DNA of 64,000 bases from Lachnospiraceae bacterium (GTDB lineage Bacteria > Bacillota > Clostridia > Lachnospirales > Lachnospiraceae), in NCBI GenBank assembly GCA_017439665.1, contig JAFSIS010000070.1, forward strand, positions 124,001 to 188,000, given 5' to 3'. Position numbers and translations under genes: made by a program. Under the pieces are notes generated by a model. It was not told where the DNA came from and searched no databases. It saw only the letters and a list, made by a program, of their open reading frames with translations. Positions 40,373-50,130 of the stretch are shown piece by piece (position 1 is the first letter of the stretch; the number at the start of each line of letters is the position of its first letter).

Positions 40373-42189
40373 TGGATCCGAATCGCATCAATCAGGGATT
40401 GCGTAATCGAATACTTCCCCTCATCGTCATACCGGTGGTCTTTTTGATCACAGGCATATGCTTTGACTTTTATTACGACTTGAATGATGATGTGGTCATT
40501 AAAGATATTTTATCAGGAGCTTTTTTGGGACGGCCTGATGGGCATACCAATCAGCTGTTGTATCCTCTGGGCTGGCTGATCAGCTTTGGCTACAGGCTTA
40601 TGCCGGATCTGCCGGTTTACGGGATCTTCCTTCTGGGCTGCTATGCCCTCTGTTTTTACCTTCTGGGTATGCGCAGTCTGCGCTATTACCAGAAGCTTAG
40701 GGGGAAACTGCTGCTTCTTCTTTTAGAAAGTGTGATCTTTCTTTCCTTATTTTTATGGGAGCTGGTTTATGTGCAGTATTCCGTGGTCTGTGGTCTTCTG
40801 GCCGGAACAGCCTGCTTTTGGTTTTATACCACGAAACGGGATTTGGAAACGGGAGAATTCTGGATGTCTAATCTGCCGGCTTTGGGACTGGTCTGGCTGG
40901 CCTTCCTGCTGCGATCAGAAATGCTGCTTTTAGTCACCCCTTTTTTGGCGGCAGTGGGAGTCTATCACTGGGCAGAAACGGTCCTCAGGGATGAAGACAT
41001 TTATCTGGGACCGGAAAGAAAAAAATTGGTTAAACGGATCTTTTGCAAAAAGAATAATCTGAAATATCCTGCCTTTGTCCTGATCATGTCCCTGGGCTGT
41101 CTGGCTTTCTGGGGAATGGACAGGCTGGCTTACACGGAAGAGAGTTGGGGGGAATACCGGCAGTTTTTTGATGCCAGAACCAGAGTCTATGACTATACCT
41201 GGTACCCGGATTACGAGGAAAATCAGGAGTTTTATGAAAGTATAGAGGTCACAGGTGAGCAGATGGATCTGATCGACAGCTATAATTTTGGTTTAGATCC
41301 GGCTATTGATGCAAATACTCTGGATAGGATTGCTTCTTTTGAGGCAAGGGCCAAAAGTCAGGGCAGCCTGGGCTATCGGCTTAAGGCCGGTATCTGGGAA
41401 ATGGGCTGGAGGATGGTATCCGCTACGGATACTCCCTATAATTACTTTGTACTGGTGGGCTACGGACTGGTGATCGTTCTGGCATTTATGCAAAGGGATA
41501 AAAGCTGCATCTGGAAACTGATCCTGTTGGGAATTGTACGCAGCATAGCCTGGATGTACCTGCTGCTGGCGGGAAGAGTGGTTGCCCGTATCGCTCATCC
41601 TCTTTATTTTGTGGAGTTTTTGATTTTACTGGCTCTTTTGGTAAGGAAGCTGCATGACCGTCCGTTGTGGAATATAGAGCGTTATTATCGCCGTGGGGCC
41701 CTGCTGTTACTGGTGGTGATCTCCGGCTTTTGTACCTTCCTGATGTTTCCCAGAGTGGCAGCAGAGCAGGAAAGGCGGGAGCAGGTCAATAAGACCATGG
41801 AGGAGTTCAGAAGCTACGCGGCAGCCCATCCGGAAAATTACTATTTGATGGATGTGTATTCTACAGTAGATTTTTCGGAAAAACTGCTGGCCGCTGACGG
41901 TGAGGCATATAAAAACTATGACCTTTTGGGCGGCTGGGTTTTCCACAGCCCCTTGCAGAGGGAAAAGGTGGAAAAATACAGTGGTAGTCAGGATATTCCC
42001 CTAAGTGAAGCATTGCTTGGGGAAGGCTTCTGCTTCGTTATAGAAAGCACCGGGGACATAAGTCCCATTGAAAACTGGTATAAGGCACAGGGAACTACAC
42101 CGGAATTTACGGAAATTGACCGGGTAGGAAGCGGGGATAATCCGCTGATCATCTATCAGCTTAGTGAGGGAAAGGAAGCAGACTCATGA
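40372..42189 (+). CDS. Large polytopic membrane protein, paralogue of the 63649 protein
   Basis: A 605-residue protein with about 11 helices and a soluble tail of about 140 residues. The loop after the first helix contains N-D-D, then S-G-x-x-L-G-x-P and L-Y-P-L-x-W-L-x-S, all shared with the truncated gene at 63649. Paired acidic residues there are what GT-C glycosyltransferases use for catalysis. The tail begins at A-A-H-P-E-N and includes a D-V-Y-S-T segment. AAGGAGG precedes the ATG, which overlaps the RffA stop. I suggest a polyprenyl-phosphate-sugar-dependent transferase; the family is not one I can name. Confidence 0.65.
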   Translation: MDPNRINQGLRNRILPLIVIPVVFLITGICFDFYYDLNDDVVIKDILSGAFLGRPDGHTNQLLYPLGWLISFGYRLMPDLPVYGIFLLGCYALCFYLLGMRSLRYYQKLRGKLLLLLLESVIFLSLFLWELVYVQYSVVCGLLAGTACFWFYTTKRDLETGEFWMSNLPALGLVWLAFLLRSEMLLLVTPFLAAVGVYHWAETVLRDEDIYLGPERKKLVKRIFCKKNNLKYPAFVLIMSLGCLAFWGMDRLAYTEESWGEYRQFFDARTRVYDYTWYPDYEENQEFYESIEVTGEQMDLIDSYNFGLDPAIDANTLDRIASFEARAKSQGSLGYRLKAGIWEMGWRMVSATDTPYNYFVLVGYGLVIVLAFMQRDKSCIWKLILLGIVRSIAWMYLLLAGRVVARIAHPLYFVEFLILLALLVRKLHDRPLWNIERYYRRGALLLLVVISGFCTFLMFPRVAAEQERREQVNKTMEEFRSYAAAHPENYYLMDVYSTVDFSEKLLAADGEAYKNYDLLGGWVFHSPLQREKVEKYSGSQDIPLSEALLGEGFCFVIESTGDISPIENWYKAQGTTPEFTEIDRVGSGDNPLIIYQLSEGKEADS

Positions 42190-42740
42190 AAAATGAGGAA
42201 AGGATAGAAGGGGAACAGATTTATCTGCGTCCCATTACCCGTGAAGATACACAGTACATTATTGACTGGAGAAATTCAGAGTCGGTACGGCCATATTTTA
42301 TCTATCAAAAGCCTTTTACCCGTGAAGGACATCTAAAGTGGCTTGAGGAAATGATTAATTCCGGGAAAGGATACCAGTTCATCATCTGCCTTAAGGAAAA
42401 TGATCATCCTGTAGGAAGCACTTATCTGAGAGATTATGATCCTCGATACCGTAAGGCTGAATATGGAGTATTCATCGGCAGTGAGGAGCATAAAGGACGG
42501 GGGATCGGCAGGGAAAGTCTTAAGCTGACTTTGAAGTTTGCCTTTGAAACCCTGAAGCTTCACAAGGTATTTGCCCGTGCTTTCAGCGATAATATGGCTT
42601 CCATCAACAGCTTTTTGCAGGGAGGCTTTGAACAGGAGGCTTACCTGAAGGATGAGGTACGGGTAGAGAACCGGTACAGAGACATTGTTCTGCTGGCCAG
42701 ATTGAATCCCTGGGAAGGACATCTGGCTGAAAAAGGATAG
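42186..42740 (+). CDS. GNAT acetyltransferase, candidate PseH or WecD-type enzyme
   Basis: RimJ/RimL-type N-acetyltransferase of 184 residues using acetyl-CoA. Visible features are Y-L-R-P-I-T-R-E-D near the start, W-R-N-S-E-S-V-R, Y-G-V-F-I-G and the CoA pyrophosphate loop H-K-G-R-G-I-G. It is the only single-domain GNAT in the window, so it may supply the missing PseH step (N4-acetylation of the pseudaminate precursor). Its place behind rffA makes dTDP-Fuc4N an equally likely substrate. It starts within the stop of the previous gene (four-base overlap). The assignment between the two roles is open. Confidence 0.82.
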   Translation: MKNEERIEGEQIYLRPITREDTQYIIDWRNSESVRPYFIYQKPFTREGHLKWLEEMINSGKGYQFIICLKENDHPVGSTYLRDYDPRYRKAEYGVFIGSEEHKGRGIGRESLKLTLKFAFETLKLHKVFARAFSDNMASINSFLQGGFEQEAYLKDEVRVENRYRDIVLLARLNPWEGHLAEKG

Positions 42741-42771
42741 AAAGAGCCGTGAGGCAAAGGACAAAGAGTAA

Positions 42772-43743
42772 ATGAAAAAGATCAGTTTTGTTATCCCCTG
42801 CTATAAATCCTCCCTTACCCTGGAGAAGGTGGTAAGGGAAGTTCAGGATGCCATGGGGGAATTACAGCAGTACAGCTATGAGATCATTCTGGTAAATGAC
42901 TGTTCACCTGACGATACCTTTGAGGTGATCAAAAAGCTTTGCAGGGAACATAAGAATATCTGCGGAATCAGTCTGGCGAAAAACTTCGGTCAGCATGGAG
43001 CCCTGATGGCGGGTTTTCATCAGGTAAAGGGGGATATCCTGGTCTGCCTGGATGATGACGGACAGACACCGGCAGAGGAGGTGGGAAAGCTTCTGGAAAA
43101 AATTGAAGCAGGAGATGATGTAGTCTATGCCAGCTATGCCCACAAGCAGCATTCCCTTTTTAGGAACTTTGGAAGCTTCGTCAATGAAAAGATGGCGCAG
43201 TTTCTTTTGGGAAAACCCAAAGAGCTGTTTGTTTCCAGCTATTTTGCCGCAAGAAGATTTGTGGTGGATGAAATGCTGAAGTACGAAAATGCCTATCCTT
43301 ATGTGATCGGACTGGTGTTAAGGACCACCAAAAAGATTTCCAATGTGGAGGTAAATCACCGCCAGAGAGAAGTGGGAGAATCGGGTTATACCCTGTCTAA
43401 GCTTCTGGGACTCTGGTTTAACGGCTTTACTGCTTTCAGTACCAAGCCCTTACGGATTGCCACCCTGACCGGTTTTATCTGTGCTATGGGAGGGTTTTTG
43501 TACGGACTGTATACCATTGTCAAGAAATTTGTGAATCCCGCGGTTCCCCTGGGCTTCAGTTCTCTGATGTCGGCCATTATGTTTATCGGCGGGATGATGA
43601 TGCTGATGCTGGGGCTGATCGGGGAATATATCGGAAGAATGTATATCTGTATGAATAATGCGCCGCAGTTTGTGGTAAGAGAGATGATTTCTGCCTCAAA
43701 AGAGGAAGATCATTCGAAATCTGAGGCTGAGAAGCCAGTATAA
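42772..43743 (+). CDS. GtrB/ArnC-like polyprenyl-phosphate GT2 glycosyltransferase
   Basis: Transfers a sugar from a nucleotide donor to undecaprenyl phosphate. The 323-residue protein has a GT-A domain with F-V-I-P-C-Y, L-V-N-D-C-S-P-D-D-T, L-A-K-N-F-G-Q-H and L-D-D-D-G-Q. An R-x-V-G-E-S-G-Y motif and two C-terminal membrane helices end with G-L-I-G-E-Y-I-G-R. Gly-Glu-Tyr-Ile-Gly is the normal family ending and shows what the frameshifted gene at 6466 has lost. It forms a likely system with GtrA (35861) and neighbouring polytopic proteins. ArnC-like enzymes favour 4-amino-sugars, which would fit Fuc4N from RffA. Confidence 0.9.
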   Translation: MKKISFVIPCYKSSLTLEKVVREVQDAMGELQQYSYEIILVNDCSPDDTFEVIKKLCREHKNICGISLAKNFGQHGALMAGFHQVKGDILVCLDDDGQTPAEEVGKLLEKIEAGDDVVYASYAHKQHSLFRNFGSFVNEKMAQFLLGKPKELFVSSYFAARRFVVDEMLKYENAYPYVIGLVLRTTKKISNVEVNHRQREVGESGYTLSKLLGLWFNGFTAFSTKPLRIATLTGFICAMGGFLYGLYTIVKKFVNPAVPLGFSSLMSAIMFIGGMMMLMLGLIGEYIGRMYICMNNAPQFVVREMISASKEEDHSKSEAEKPV

Positions 43744-43808
43744 AGGGGCAGAGGAAGGTAACTGCTCAGAGGAAGATACTGAATCGTCATGGAAGGAGGA
43801 GGCTGATC

Positions 43809-45713
43809 GTGAAGCACAGGGAAAGCAGTCTGAAACTAAATAGAGTAATCCAGGCTGTCTTTGGCTTTGCTGCCTCCATTTTTCTTGGAGAGACCTTGAG
43901 CATAGCAGATACCGGAGGAAGAGAAGCAGTGGCTTATTCCAACAGCTTTCTTTCTTTTTTACTGGGAGTGCTCTGTGTCTTCTGCCTGGTGCAGGCACAG
44001 AAGAGGCTTACTGAGCAGAGTAAATGGAAAAAGAGAATCTCTACGGCCTTTGCTTTTGTCTTTTCTTTGGCTCTTGTGGTAGGAAAGCAGCTGGAAACGG
44101 TGGAAAATTCAGAGATAACAAATGTTATTATGTGGGTGGCGGTATTTTTTCTTACCCTCTTTTTTACTCCCCTTTTACAGGTAGCCTGGCAGTGGATAGA
44201 AGAAAGATGGGGATGGGAAAACAGGGAGGAGCCTGTAGAAAAGAGGACGGAAAAAGCTGCTCTGGATACAGATATGCAAAGGGAACTGCCTTTTTTTAGA
44301 ACAGGAGCTTTTTGGAGAAATCTGATTCTGATCTTTATCTGCTGGCTTCCCGTTTTTCTGGCTTTTTATCCGGGAGCCTTCGTTTATGATGCTACAGATG
44401 AATATGTACAGGTGGCCACAAGAAGCTTTACCACTCATCACCCTCTGATACATGTGCTGCTTCTGGGCGGACTGGTGACAGGGGGGAATAAATTCTTTGG
44501 CTCCTTTAATCTGGGAATTGCTGCTTATACCCTGTTTCAGATGGGGATAATGGCAGGTGTATTCAGCTACAGCATATTGTGGGTAAAAAAACGGATGACA
44601 CAAAAATGGGTAGAAATAATACAACTGTTATTTTATGGGCTTTTTCCAGTGATCCCTATGTATGCAGTCTGCTCTGCAAAAGACAGTTTTTTTACCATTG
44701 CCCTTCTTGTCGTGGTTTTACAGATGCTGACTCTTTTTGAGAATCCAAAGACTTTTCTGGCAAAAAAGGGAAGGATAATTGCAAGTATTCTTGCGGCCGC
44801 TCTGATGATGCTATTTAGAAATAACGGATGCTATGCTTATCTGGTATGGATACCACTGGCCCTGGTGGGAGTGTATGCTGCAGGGAAGAAGAGAGGGGCA
44901 GATACCCTGGTGGAAGAAGAGAAGGATAGCTGTCAAAGGAACATAATAAAAACCGCTGTTATTTTATTTGCCTCTGTAGCCTTATTCTTGTTGATTTCCA
45001 AAGGGCTGGAGTGGGGATTGAATGCAGTTAAGGGAGGCAGTCAGGAGATGCTGACGGTGCCTATACAGCAGCTTGTACGAACCTGGAACTACAGTCCGGA
45101 AGTCTTTACGGAGGAAGAAAAAGAACGACTGTTTTCTTATATTCCAGAGGAGGAACTGGACACTTATAACCCTAGGATATCGGATATTATTAAAAGTAAA
45201 TTTAATAATGAAGCCTATAGGACGAATCCGGGAGAGTTTATCAGGCTTTGGATGAGGATAGGATTACGAAAACCCATTACCTACCTGAATGCCTGGCTGA
45301 TGACTTCCTATGGTTTCTGGTATCCGGATGCGGTGATCAATGTATACGGGGGAAATACTGTCTATACTTATACTTATGAAGACAGCTCCTATTTTGGCTT
45401 TGAAACAGAAATGCCGGGAACCAGGGAAAGCAGGTTCCCCTGGCTGGAGGAGCAGTACAGGAAAATATCCCTGGAGCTATATCAACAGAAGGTACCGGGA
45501 GTATCCATGTTCTTTTCACCCGGCTTTCTTTTCTGGACATTTGCTTTCTGTCTGGGCTTTCTGCTTTATATGAGACAGTGGCAGAGGCTGATCCCTATGA
45601 CCCTGATCCTTCTGGTATGGCTGACCTTCCTTCTGGGCCCTACCTATCTGGTGCGGTATGTGCTGATCCTGTGGTTTGGCCTGCCTGTAATTGTAAGCCG
45701 TGTAAAAATGTGA
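43809..45713 (+). CDS. DUF6020-like polytopic membrane protein
   Basis: A 634-residue membrane protein with about 13 helices starting with GTG after GGAGGAGG. After five helices a loop reads F-Y-P-G-A-F-V-Y-D-A-T-D-E-Y, then T-T-H-H-P-L-I-H-V. I associate these with the DUF6020 family of Firmicutes surface-glycan loci. The acidic D-x3-D-E-Y and HHP motifs parallel the catalytic loops of GT-C enzymes. An A-K-D-S-F-F-T motif lies between later helices. Function not proven; transfer of a lipid-linked sugar outside the cell is the working guess. Confidence 0.7.
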   Translation: MKHRESSLKLNRVIQAVFGFAASIFLGETLSIADTGGREAVAYSNSFLSFLLGVLCVFCLVQAQKRLTEQSKWKKRISTAFAFVFSLALVVGKQLETVENSEITNVIMWVAVFFLTLFFTPLLQVAWQWIEERWGWENREEPVEKRTEKAALDTDMQRELPFFRTGAFWRNLILIFICWLPVFLAFYPGAFVYDATDEYVQVATRSFTTHHPLIHVLLLGGLVTGGNKFFGSFNLGIAAYTLFQMGIMAGVFSYSILWVKKRMTQKWVEIIQLLFYGLFPVIPMYAVCSAKDSFFTIALLVVVLQMLTLFENPKTFLAKKGRIIASILAAALMMLFRNNGCYAYLVWIPLALVGVYAAGKKRGADTLVEEEKDSCQRNIIKTAVILFASVALFLLISKGLEWGLNAVKGGSQEMLTVPIQQLVRTWNYSPEVFTEEEKERLFSYIPEEELDTYNPRISDIIKSKFNNEAYRTNPGEFIRLWMRIGLRKPITYLNAWLMTSYGFWYPDAVINVYGGNTVYTYTYEDSSYFGFETEMPGTRESRFPWLEEQYRKISLELYQQKVPGVSMFFSPGFLFWTFAFCLGFLLYMRQWQRLIPMTLILLVWLTFLLGPTYLVRYVLILWFGLPVIVSRVKM

Positions 45714-45719
45714 TATACT
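45691..45719 (+). promoter_or_regulatory. Possible sigma-A promoter ahead of the 45766 polymerase gene
   Basis: TTGTAA (45691-45696), 17 bases, TATACT (45714-45719). The -35 overlaps the end of the preceding gene. The leader is about 40 bases. Confidence 0.45.
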
Positions 45720-45765
45720 TATTAGATTGTACAAAACTTAATCGAAAGAAAACAGGAATGAAACG

Positions 45766-48237
45766 ATGAATCAAAAAATAACGGTTAGCAGAGGAATTCA
45801 ATATGGCATTGTGATAGTGGCCATCCTTCTTTTTGCCCTGATCTGGCCCCTTGGTATCGTTAAGAATACCCACACCTCCAAAAGTGATGAGGTGATCCTG
45901 CAGGAATCCGATCCGATCAGCGTGGAAAATAACGGTACCCAGATGTTTATCCCGGAGGGCAGCTATCTGAAGGCAGTGGAGTTGTATATCGCCAACGATA
46001 TGCAGGGGGAGACCATCACCTTCCGTCTTTATGACGGGGCTTACCAGCAGTTATGGGAAACCTTCTACACTGTGGATGCCTGGGAAAGCTTTCCGGGCCT
46101 GATCCGTATTCCCATAGAAATGGAAATGGAGGAAGGCTGGGAATACTATTATACGGTAGAGGGACTTACAACAGATCTGGTGATGTACTATGAGGATACT
46201 GCGGAATCTACTTCTTTTGCCAACGGCACCTATCTTTATGGCGGAATGGAGATGCCGGGGATTAACCTGATCGCCCGTTACCACTATTCGGCCTCCTTTT
46301 CGGGCTGGCAGATCCTTCTTTTTGGACTGCTTCTGGCAGCGGTCTGTTTTGGACTGTGGAAGCTTGTGGACAAGCTTTTTGCTGCAAAGTGGTCCCATAA
46401 AAATAAAAAGATTACTGTCCAGAGAGTTTTTCAGTGGATATTCAATCCCCTGATCGCGATGGTGACCCTGATCGCTCTTCTGGCAGTTTTTCCGGGAAGG
46501 GTTTTTGGTACGGGAGTGATCAATTTTGGATTTTATTATCTGGGAATCCTGCTTGGGGCAGCTGTTCTTTTCTATGTTGTTAATTACAAACGGACGGGGG
46601 ATGCCCCGCTGATCAGTCTGGAACAGATCCGGAAAAACTGGACCGACTGGGCCATGGCAGTCTGCTTTGGCGGGACTCTCTGGTCCTGCTATGAATACAT
46701 GAACGGACTTTACGATATTCACCACAGCTATGCTACCTGCAGACTGTTGGTGTGGTTCTCTCTGGTTTTGATCTTTACCTTTGGTTTTACCCGAAAAGAG
46801 CTGTTAACGATCTATAACCTGATCTATCTGGTGGCTGCTTCCATCGGGGGCTACTACTATGCCAAACCCTATCAGGGCATTGAGGAGCAGGATGAGCTGT
46901 ATAAGCTGCAGGCTTACGTGATGGTGATCGGCGGCTTTGCCCTGCTGCAGCTGATCATTGCCCTGGTAAAAAAAGCAGTGAAAAAGCAGAAGAGCGGGGC
47001 AGGTATCTATTTTCCCTATGCACTGGCAGCTTCAGTGGTATTGGCCCTGCTGATCATTTTCCGCAATGGCCGGACCTGGACGGTTTTGATGGCCGTTATG
47101 TTCGGTGTTTTTTATCTGAGAATGTGGATGTGGGAAGGCCGGGACAGGCTTATGAAGATTTTTTCCAATGGTCTGATTCTGAATTTTCTTTATATGATCG
47201 GCTATAGTCTGATGCACAGACCTTATCTCAGATTCCGGCATAACCGCTTTGGAATGGGCTTCCATACGGTAACCATGACGGGTTATTATCTTGCCCTGGT
47301 GCTGAGTGCTATTGTGGTATGCCTTTTTGTGCAGTATAAAAAGACCGGTCGCTGGAAGGATGTGTGGAAGGAGCTCTCCCTGCTGGGTATTGGTAATGTC
47401 TATCTTTTCCTTACTTTATCCAGGACAGGCTATCTGGCGGCTTTCGTCATGGAGATCTTTATCCTCCTGCTTATGACCTGTATGGAGAAAAAGAAAAAAG
47501 GAAGGTTCATGGCACAGACAGTGGGCGTCTTTCTGGGAGCCAGCATCCTCTTTTTCCCGGTTGTGTTTACGGCCCAGAGAATGCTGCCGGCTTTGGTGAA
47601 CGATCCGATTTATACAGAATTTGAGGTGTGGGAATATACCACAGAAAAAACAACGCCCCCCAATTCGGAGCTGTATATTGATATTACGGCTTTTATCAAG
47701 CTGGCAAAGCATAAGCTTTTCGGAATAGATATGGGAAATATCTCCCTTTCCTCGGCCTGGGAGAAGCTGGGGCCGGTTTATCGGGAAAGTATGGGTGGAC
47801 TTTTGGCAAGTACGGATCCCATGGCAGAGGAGGAAAAAGATTTTTCCAACGGAAGAATTGAGATCTTCAGGGAGTATATCGGCCACTGGAATGCCACCGG
47901 ACATGAGGACATGGGGGTTCCTTTGGAGAACGGGGAAATTTCCACCCATGCACACAACACCTTTTTACAGGTGATTCACGATCATGGTTTGATCACCGGA
48001 ATTCTTTTCCTGGTATTTGGAATTTATACCTTTTTCCTGGGGCTGTATCGTTTTAGTAAAGAAAGAACCAAAGAGCCTTATCTGGCTCTGATCATAACCG
48101 TTGTCATCGCCTTTGGGGCAGCGGGAATGGTGGAATGGATATACCATATTTGTAATCCCTTCGGATTTTCTCTTATGGTGGTAATCACTCCCTTATTGTT
48201 CAGGAGAGGACGAAAGCATGGAAAAGAAAAAATTTAA
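45766..48237 (+). CDS. O-antigen ligase/polymerase-like protein (Wzy/WaaL superfamily) with N-terminal ectodomain
   Basis: An 823-residue membrane protein with about 14 helices. After the first helix (about 13-30) comes a beta-rich extracytoplasmic domain of about 145 residues, unusual for the family. The core follows, with an L-S-R-T-G-Y-L motif and the large outer loop containing H-A-H-N-T-F-L-Q-V-I-H-D-H-G. These are the signatures of Wzy_C/WaaL proteins that polymerise or ligate undecaprenyl-diphosphate glycans. It ends 20 bases inside the PglF-like gene. It may polymerise the glycan made by the Pgl-like block or attach it to an acceptor. The EpsG-type protein at 11427 is the other polymerase candidate. 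Confidence 0.85.
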   Translation: MNQKITVSRGIQYGIVIVAILLFALIWPLGIVKNTHTSKSDEVILQESDPISVENNGTQMFIPEGSYLKAVELYIANDMQGETITFRLYDGAYQQLWETFYTVDAWESFPGLIRIPIEMEMEEGWEYYYTVEGLTTDLVMYYEDTAESTSFANGTYLYGGMEMPGINLIARYHYSASFSGWQILLFGLLLAAVCFGLWKLVDKLFAAKWSHKNKKITVQRVFQWIFNPLIAMVTLIALLAVFPGRVFGTGVINFGFYYLGILLGAAVLFYVVNYKRTGDAPLISLEQIRKNWTDWAMAVCFGGTLWSCYEYMNGLYDIHHSYATCRLLVWFSLVLIFTFGFTRKELLTIYNLIYLVAASIGGYYYAKPYQGIEEQDELYKLQAYVMVIGGFALLQLIIALVKKAVKKQKSGAGIYFPYALAASVVLALLIIFRNGRTWTVLMAVMFGVFYLRMWMWEGRDRLMKIFSNGLILNFLYMIGYSLMHRPYLRFRHNRFGMGFHTVTMTGYYLALVLSAIVVCLFVQYKKTGRWKDVWKELSLLGIGNVYLFLTLSRTGYLAAFVMEIFILLLMTCMEKKKKGRFMAQTVGVFLGASILFFPVVFTAQRMLPALVNDPIYTEFEVWEYTTEKTTPPNSELYIDITAFIKLAKHKLFGIDMGNISLSSAWEKLGPVYRESMGGLLASTDPMAEEEKDFSNGRIEIFREYIGHWNATGHEDMGVPLENGEISTHAHNTFLQVIHDHGLITGILFLVFGIYTFFLGLYRFSKERTKEPYLALIITVVIAFGAAGMVEWIYHICNPFGFSLMVVITPLLFRRGRKHGKEKI

Positions 48238-50092
48238 CAGTCAGCTTTTTTACCGAAGAGGCGGACTGATGCTTTACGATGTGGCCAGTATTCTGGCAGC
48301 CAGCTTTCTGGCCATCGTCATGCGTTATGAATTTCAGATTGGGCTGATCCCCTCCTACTTTTTAGAGCCTATCGCCAGATCCCTGCCCATGAACATCGTC
48401 TGCACACTCATTATTTTTTATCTCTTTCGCCTGTATCACAGCCTGTGGGCCTTTGCGGGAGAAAATGAGCTGCAGAATGTGGTAGTGGCCTGCTTTTTAT
48501 CCTCGGCGGTAAATGGCGTTTTACTGTATGCAGTGAAGGTTCAGCCCAAGCCGGTGCCCAGCAGCTACTACTTTATGTATGCATTTATGTTAGTCACCTT
48601 TACCTTTGCCAGCCGGTTTTCCTATCGTTTTTTTCGCAGTAAAAAGCATAAGCTGCAGAATAAGAACAATAAAACAAGGGTAATGATCATTGGTGCCGGT
48701 GAGGCGGGAAATGCCATCATCAAGGAAATCGTCAGCAGTAACTACTCCACCATGTCCATCGGCTGTATCATCGATGATGATGCCCATAAATGGGGAAGTT
48801 TTATCCAGGGCATTCGTGTAGCGGGGGGCCGGGCAAAGATACTGGAGTGTGTGGACCTGTACGGTATTGATGAGATCTTTATTGCCATTCCTTCCGCTTC
48901 CAGAACCACCATCAGAGAGATCCTGGAAATCTGTAAGGAAACAGAGTGTAAACTGCGGTCCCTGCCGGGAATCTATCAGCTGGTAAACGGTGAGGTAAAT
49001 GTCAGCCAGCTGAGAGATGTGGAAGTAGAAGACCTTTTGGGAAGAGAGCCTATTAAGGTGGATCTGAATTCCATTTTACAGTATGTCAGTGGGAAGACGG
49101 TGCTGGTAACAGGGGGAGGAGGCTCCATCGGAAGTGAGCTCTGCCGCCAGATCGCACAGCATAAGCCGAAGAAGCTTATCCTGGTGGATATCTATGAAAA
49201 TAATGCATATGATGTACAGCAGGAGCTGCAATATAAGTATCCGGATCTGGATCTGCTGGTACTGATCGCCTCTGTGCGAAATACCAACCGGATGAATTCC
49301 ATTTTTAAGACCTATAAGCCCCAGATCGTGTATCATGCAGCTGCCCATAAGCATGTACCTCTGATGGAAACAAGTCCCAATGAGGCCATTAAAAATAACG
49401 TTTTCGGTACCTGGAAGACGGCCCAGGCTGCCGCCTATTACGGAACAGAGAAATTTGTGATGATCAGTACCGACAAGGCGGTGAATCCCACCAATATCAT
49501 GGGAGCCAGCAAGCGGATCTGTGAAATGATCATCCAGACCTTTAACCGGCATTACGACACGGAATTTGTGGCAGTACGCTTTGGCAACGTTCTGGGAAGC
49601 AATGGAAGTGTGATTCCCCTATTTAAAAAACAGATCCAGCAGGGCGGACCGGTAACCGTAACCCACCCCGATATCATCCGCTATTTTATGACCATACCGG
49701 AGGCTGTTTCCCTGGTGCTTCAGGCAGGAGCCTATGCCAAAGGCGGTGAGATCTTCGTCCTGGATATGGGAGAGCCGGTGAAGATCCTGGATCTGGCCAA
49801 GAATCTGATCCGGTTGTCCGGATTCAAGGTGGGTGAGGATATTCAGATTGAATTTACAGGCCTTCGTCCCGGAGAAAAGCTCTATGAAGAGCTCTTGATG
49901 GATGAAGAGGGGATGCAGGATACGGGGAATAAGATGATCCATATCGGCAAGCCCATTGAAATTGATGAAATGACCTTTTTTGTCCAGCTGAAAAAGCTGA
50001 AGGATGAATCTAAAAATGAAAGCGCGGATATCCGCTATCTGATCCGGGAAATCGTCCCCACCTATCAGATTCGGGAGGAAGCACAGCAGTAA
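48218..50092 (+). CDS. PglF/WbpM-like membrane UDP-sugar 4,6-dehydratase
   Basis: Membrane-bound UDP-GlcNAc C4,6-dehydratase giving UDP-2-acetamido-2,6-dideoxy-alpha-D-xylo-hexos-4-ulose. The 624-residue protein has four N-terminal helices (about 17-130), a nucleotide-binding domain with I-G-A-G-E-A-G (about 155), then the dehydratase domain with T-G-G-G-G-S-I-G-S-E-L (about 295) and S-T-D-K-A-V-N-P. The usual catalytic Tyr of YxxxK is Met here (M-G-A-S-K), the known hallmark of the large PglF/WbpM type and different from PseB. It is followed by a PglE-like transaminase and a PglC-like transferase, the order expected for a bacillosamine-type sugar. Confidence 0.93.
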   Translation: MEKKKFNSQLFYRRGGLMLYDVASILAASFLAIVMRYEFQIGLIPSYFLEPIARSLPMNIVCTLIIFYLFRLYHSLWAFAGENELQNVVVACFLSSAVNGVLLYAVKVQPKPVPSSYYFMYAFMLVTFTFASRFSYRFFRSKKHKLQNKNNKTRVMIIGAGEAGNAIIKEIVSSNYSTMSIGCIIDDDAHKWGSFIQGIRVAGGRAKILECVDLYGIDEIFIAIPSASRTTIREILEICKETECKLRSLPGIYQLVNGEVNVSQLRDVEVEDLLGREPIKVDLNSILQYVSGKTVLVTGGGGSIGSELCRQIAQHKPKKLILVDIYENNAYDVQQELQYKYPDLDLLVLIASVRNTNRMNSIFKTYKPQIVYHAAAHKHVPLMETSPNEAIKNNVFGTWKTAQAAAYYGTEKFVMISTDKAVNPTNIMGASKRICEMIIQTFNRHYDTEFVAVRFGNVLGSNGSVIPLFKKQIQQGGPVTVTHPDIIRYFMTIPEAVSLVLQAGAYAKGGEIFVLDMGEPVKILDLAKNLIRLSGFKVGEDIQIEFTGLRPGEKLYEELLMDEEGMQDTGNKMIHIGKPIEIDEMTFFVQLKKLKDESKNESADIRYLIREIVPTYQIREEAQQ

Positions 50093-50130
50093 CACTGGAT
50101 GGCAGCAATCTGCAGAAAGAAGGAGTAACC

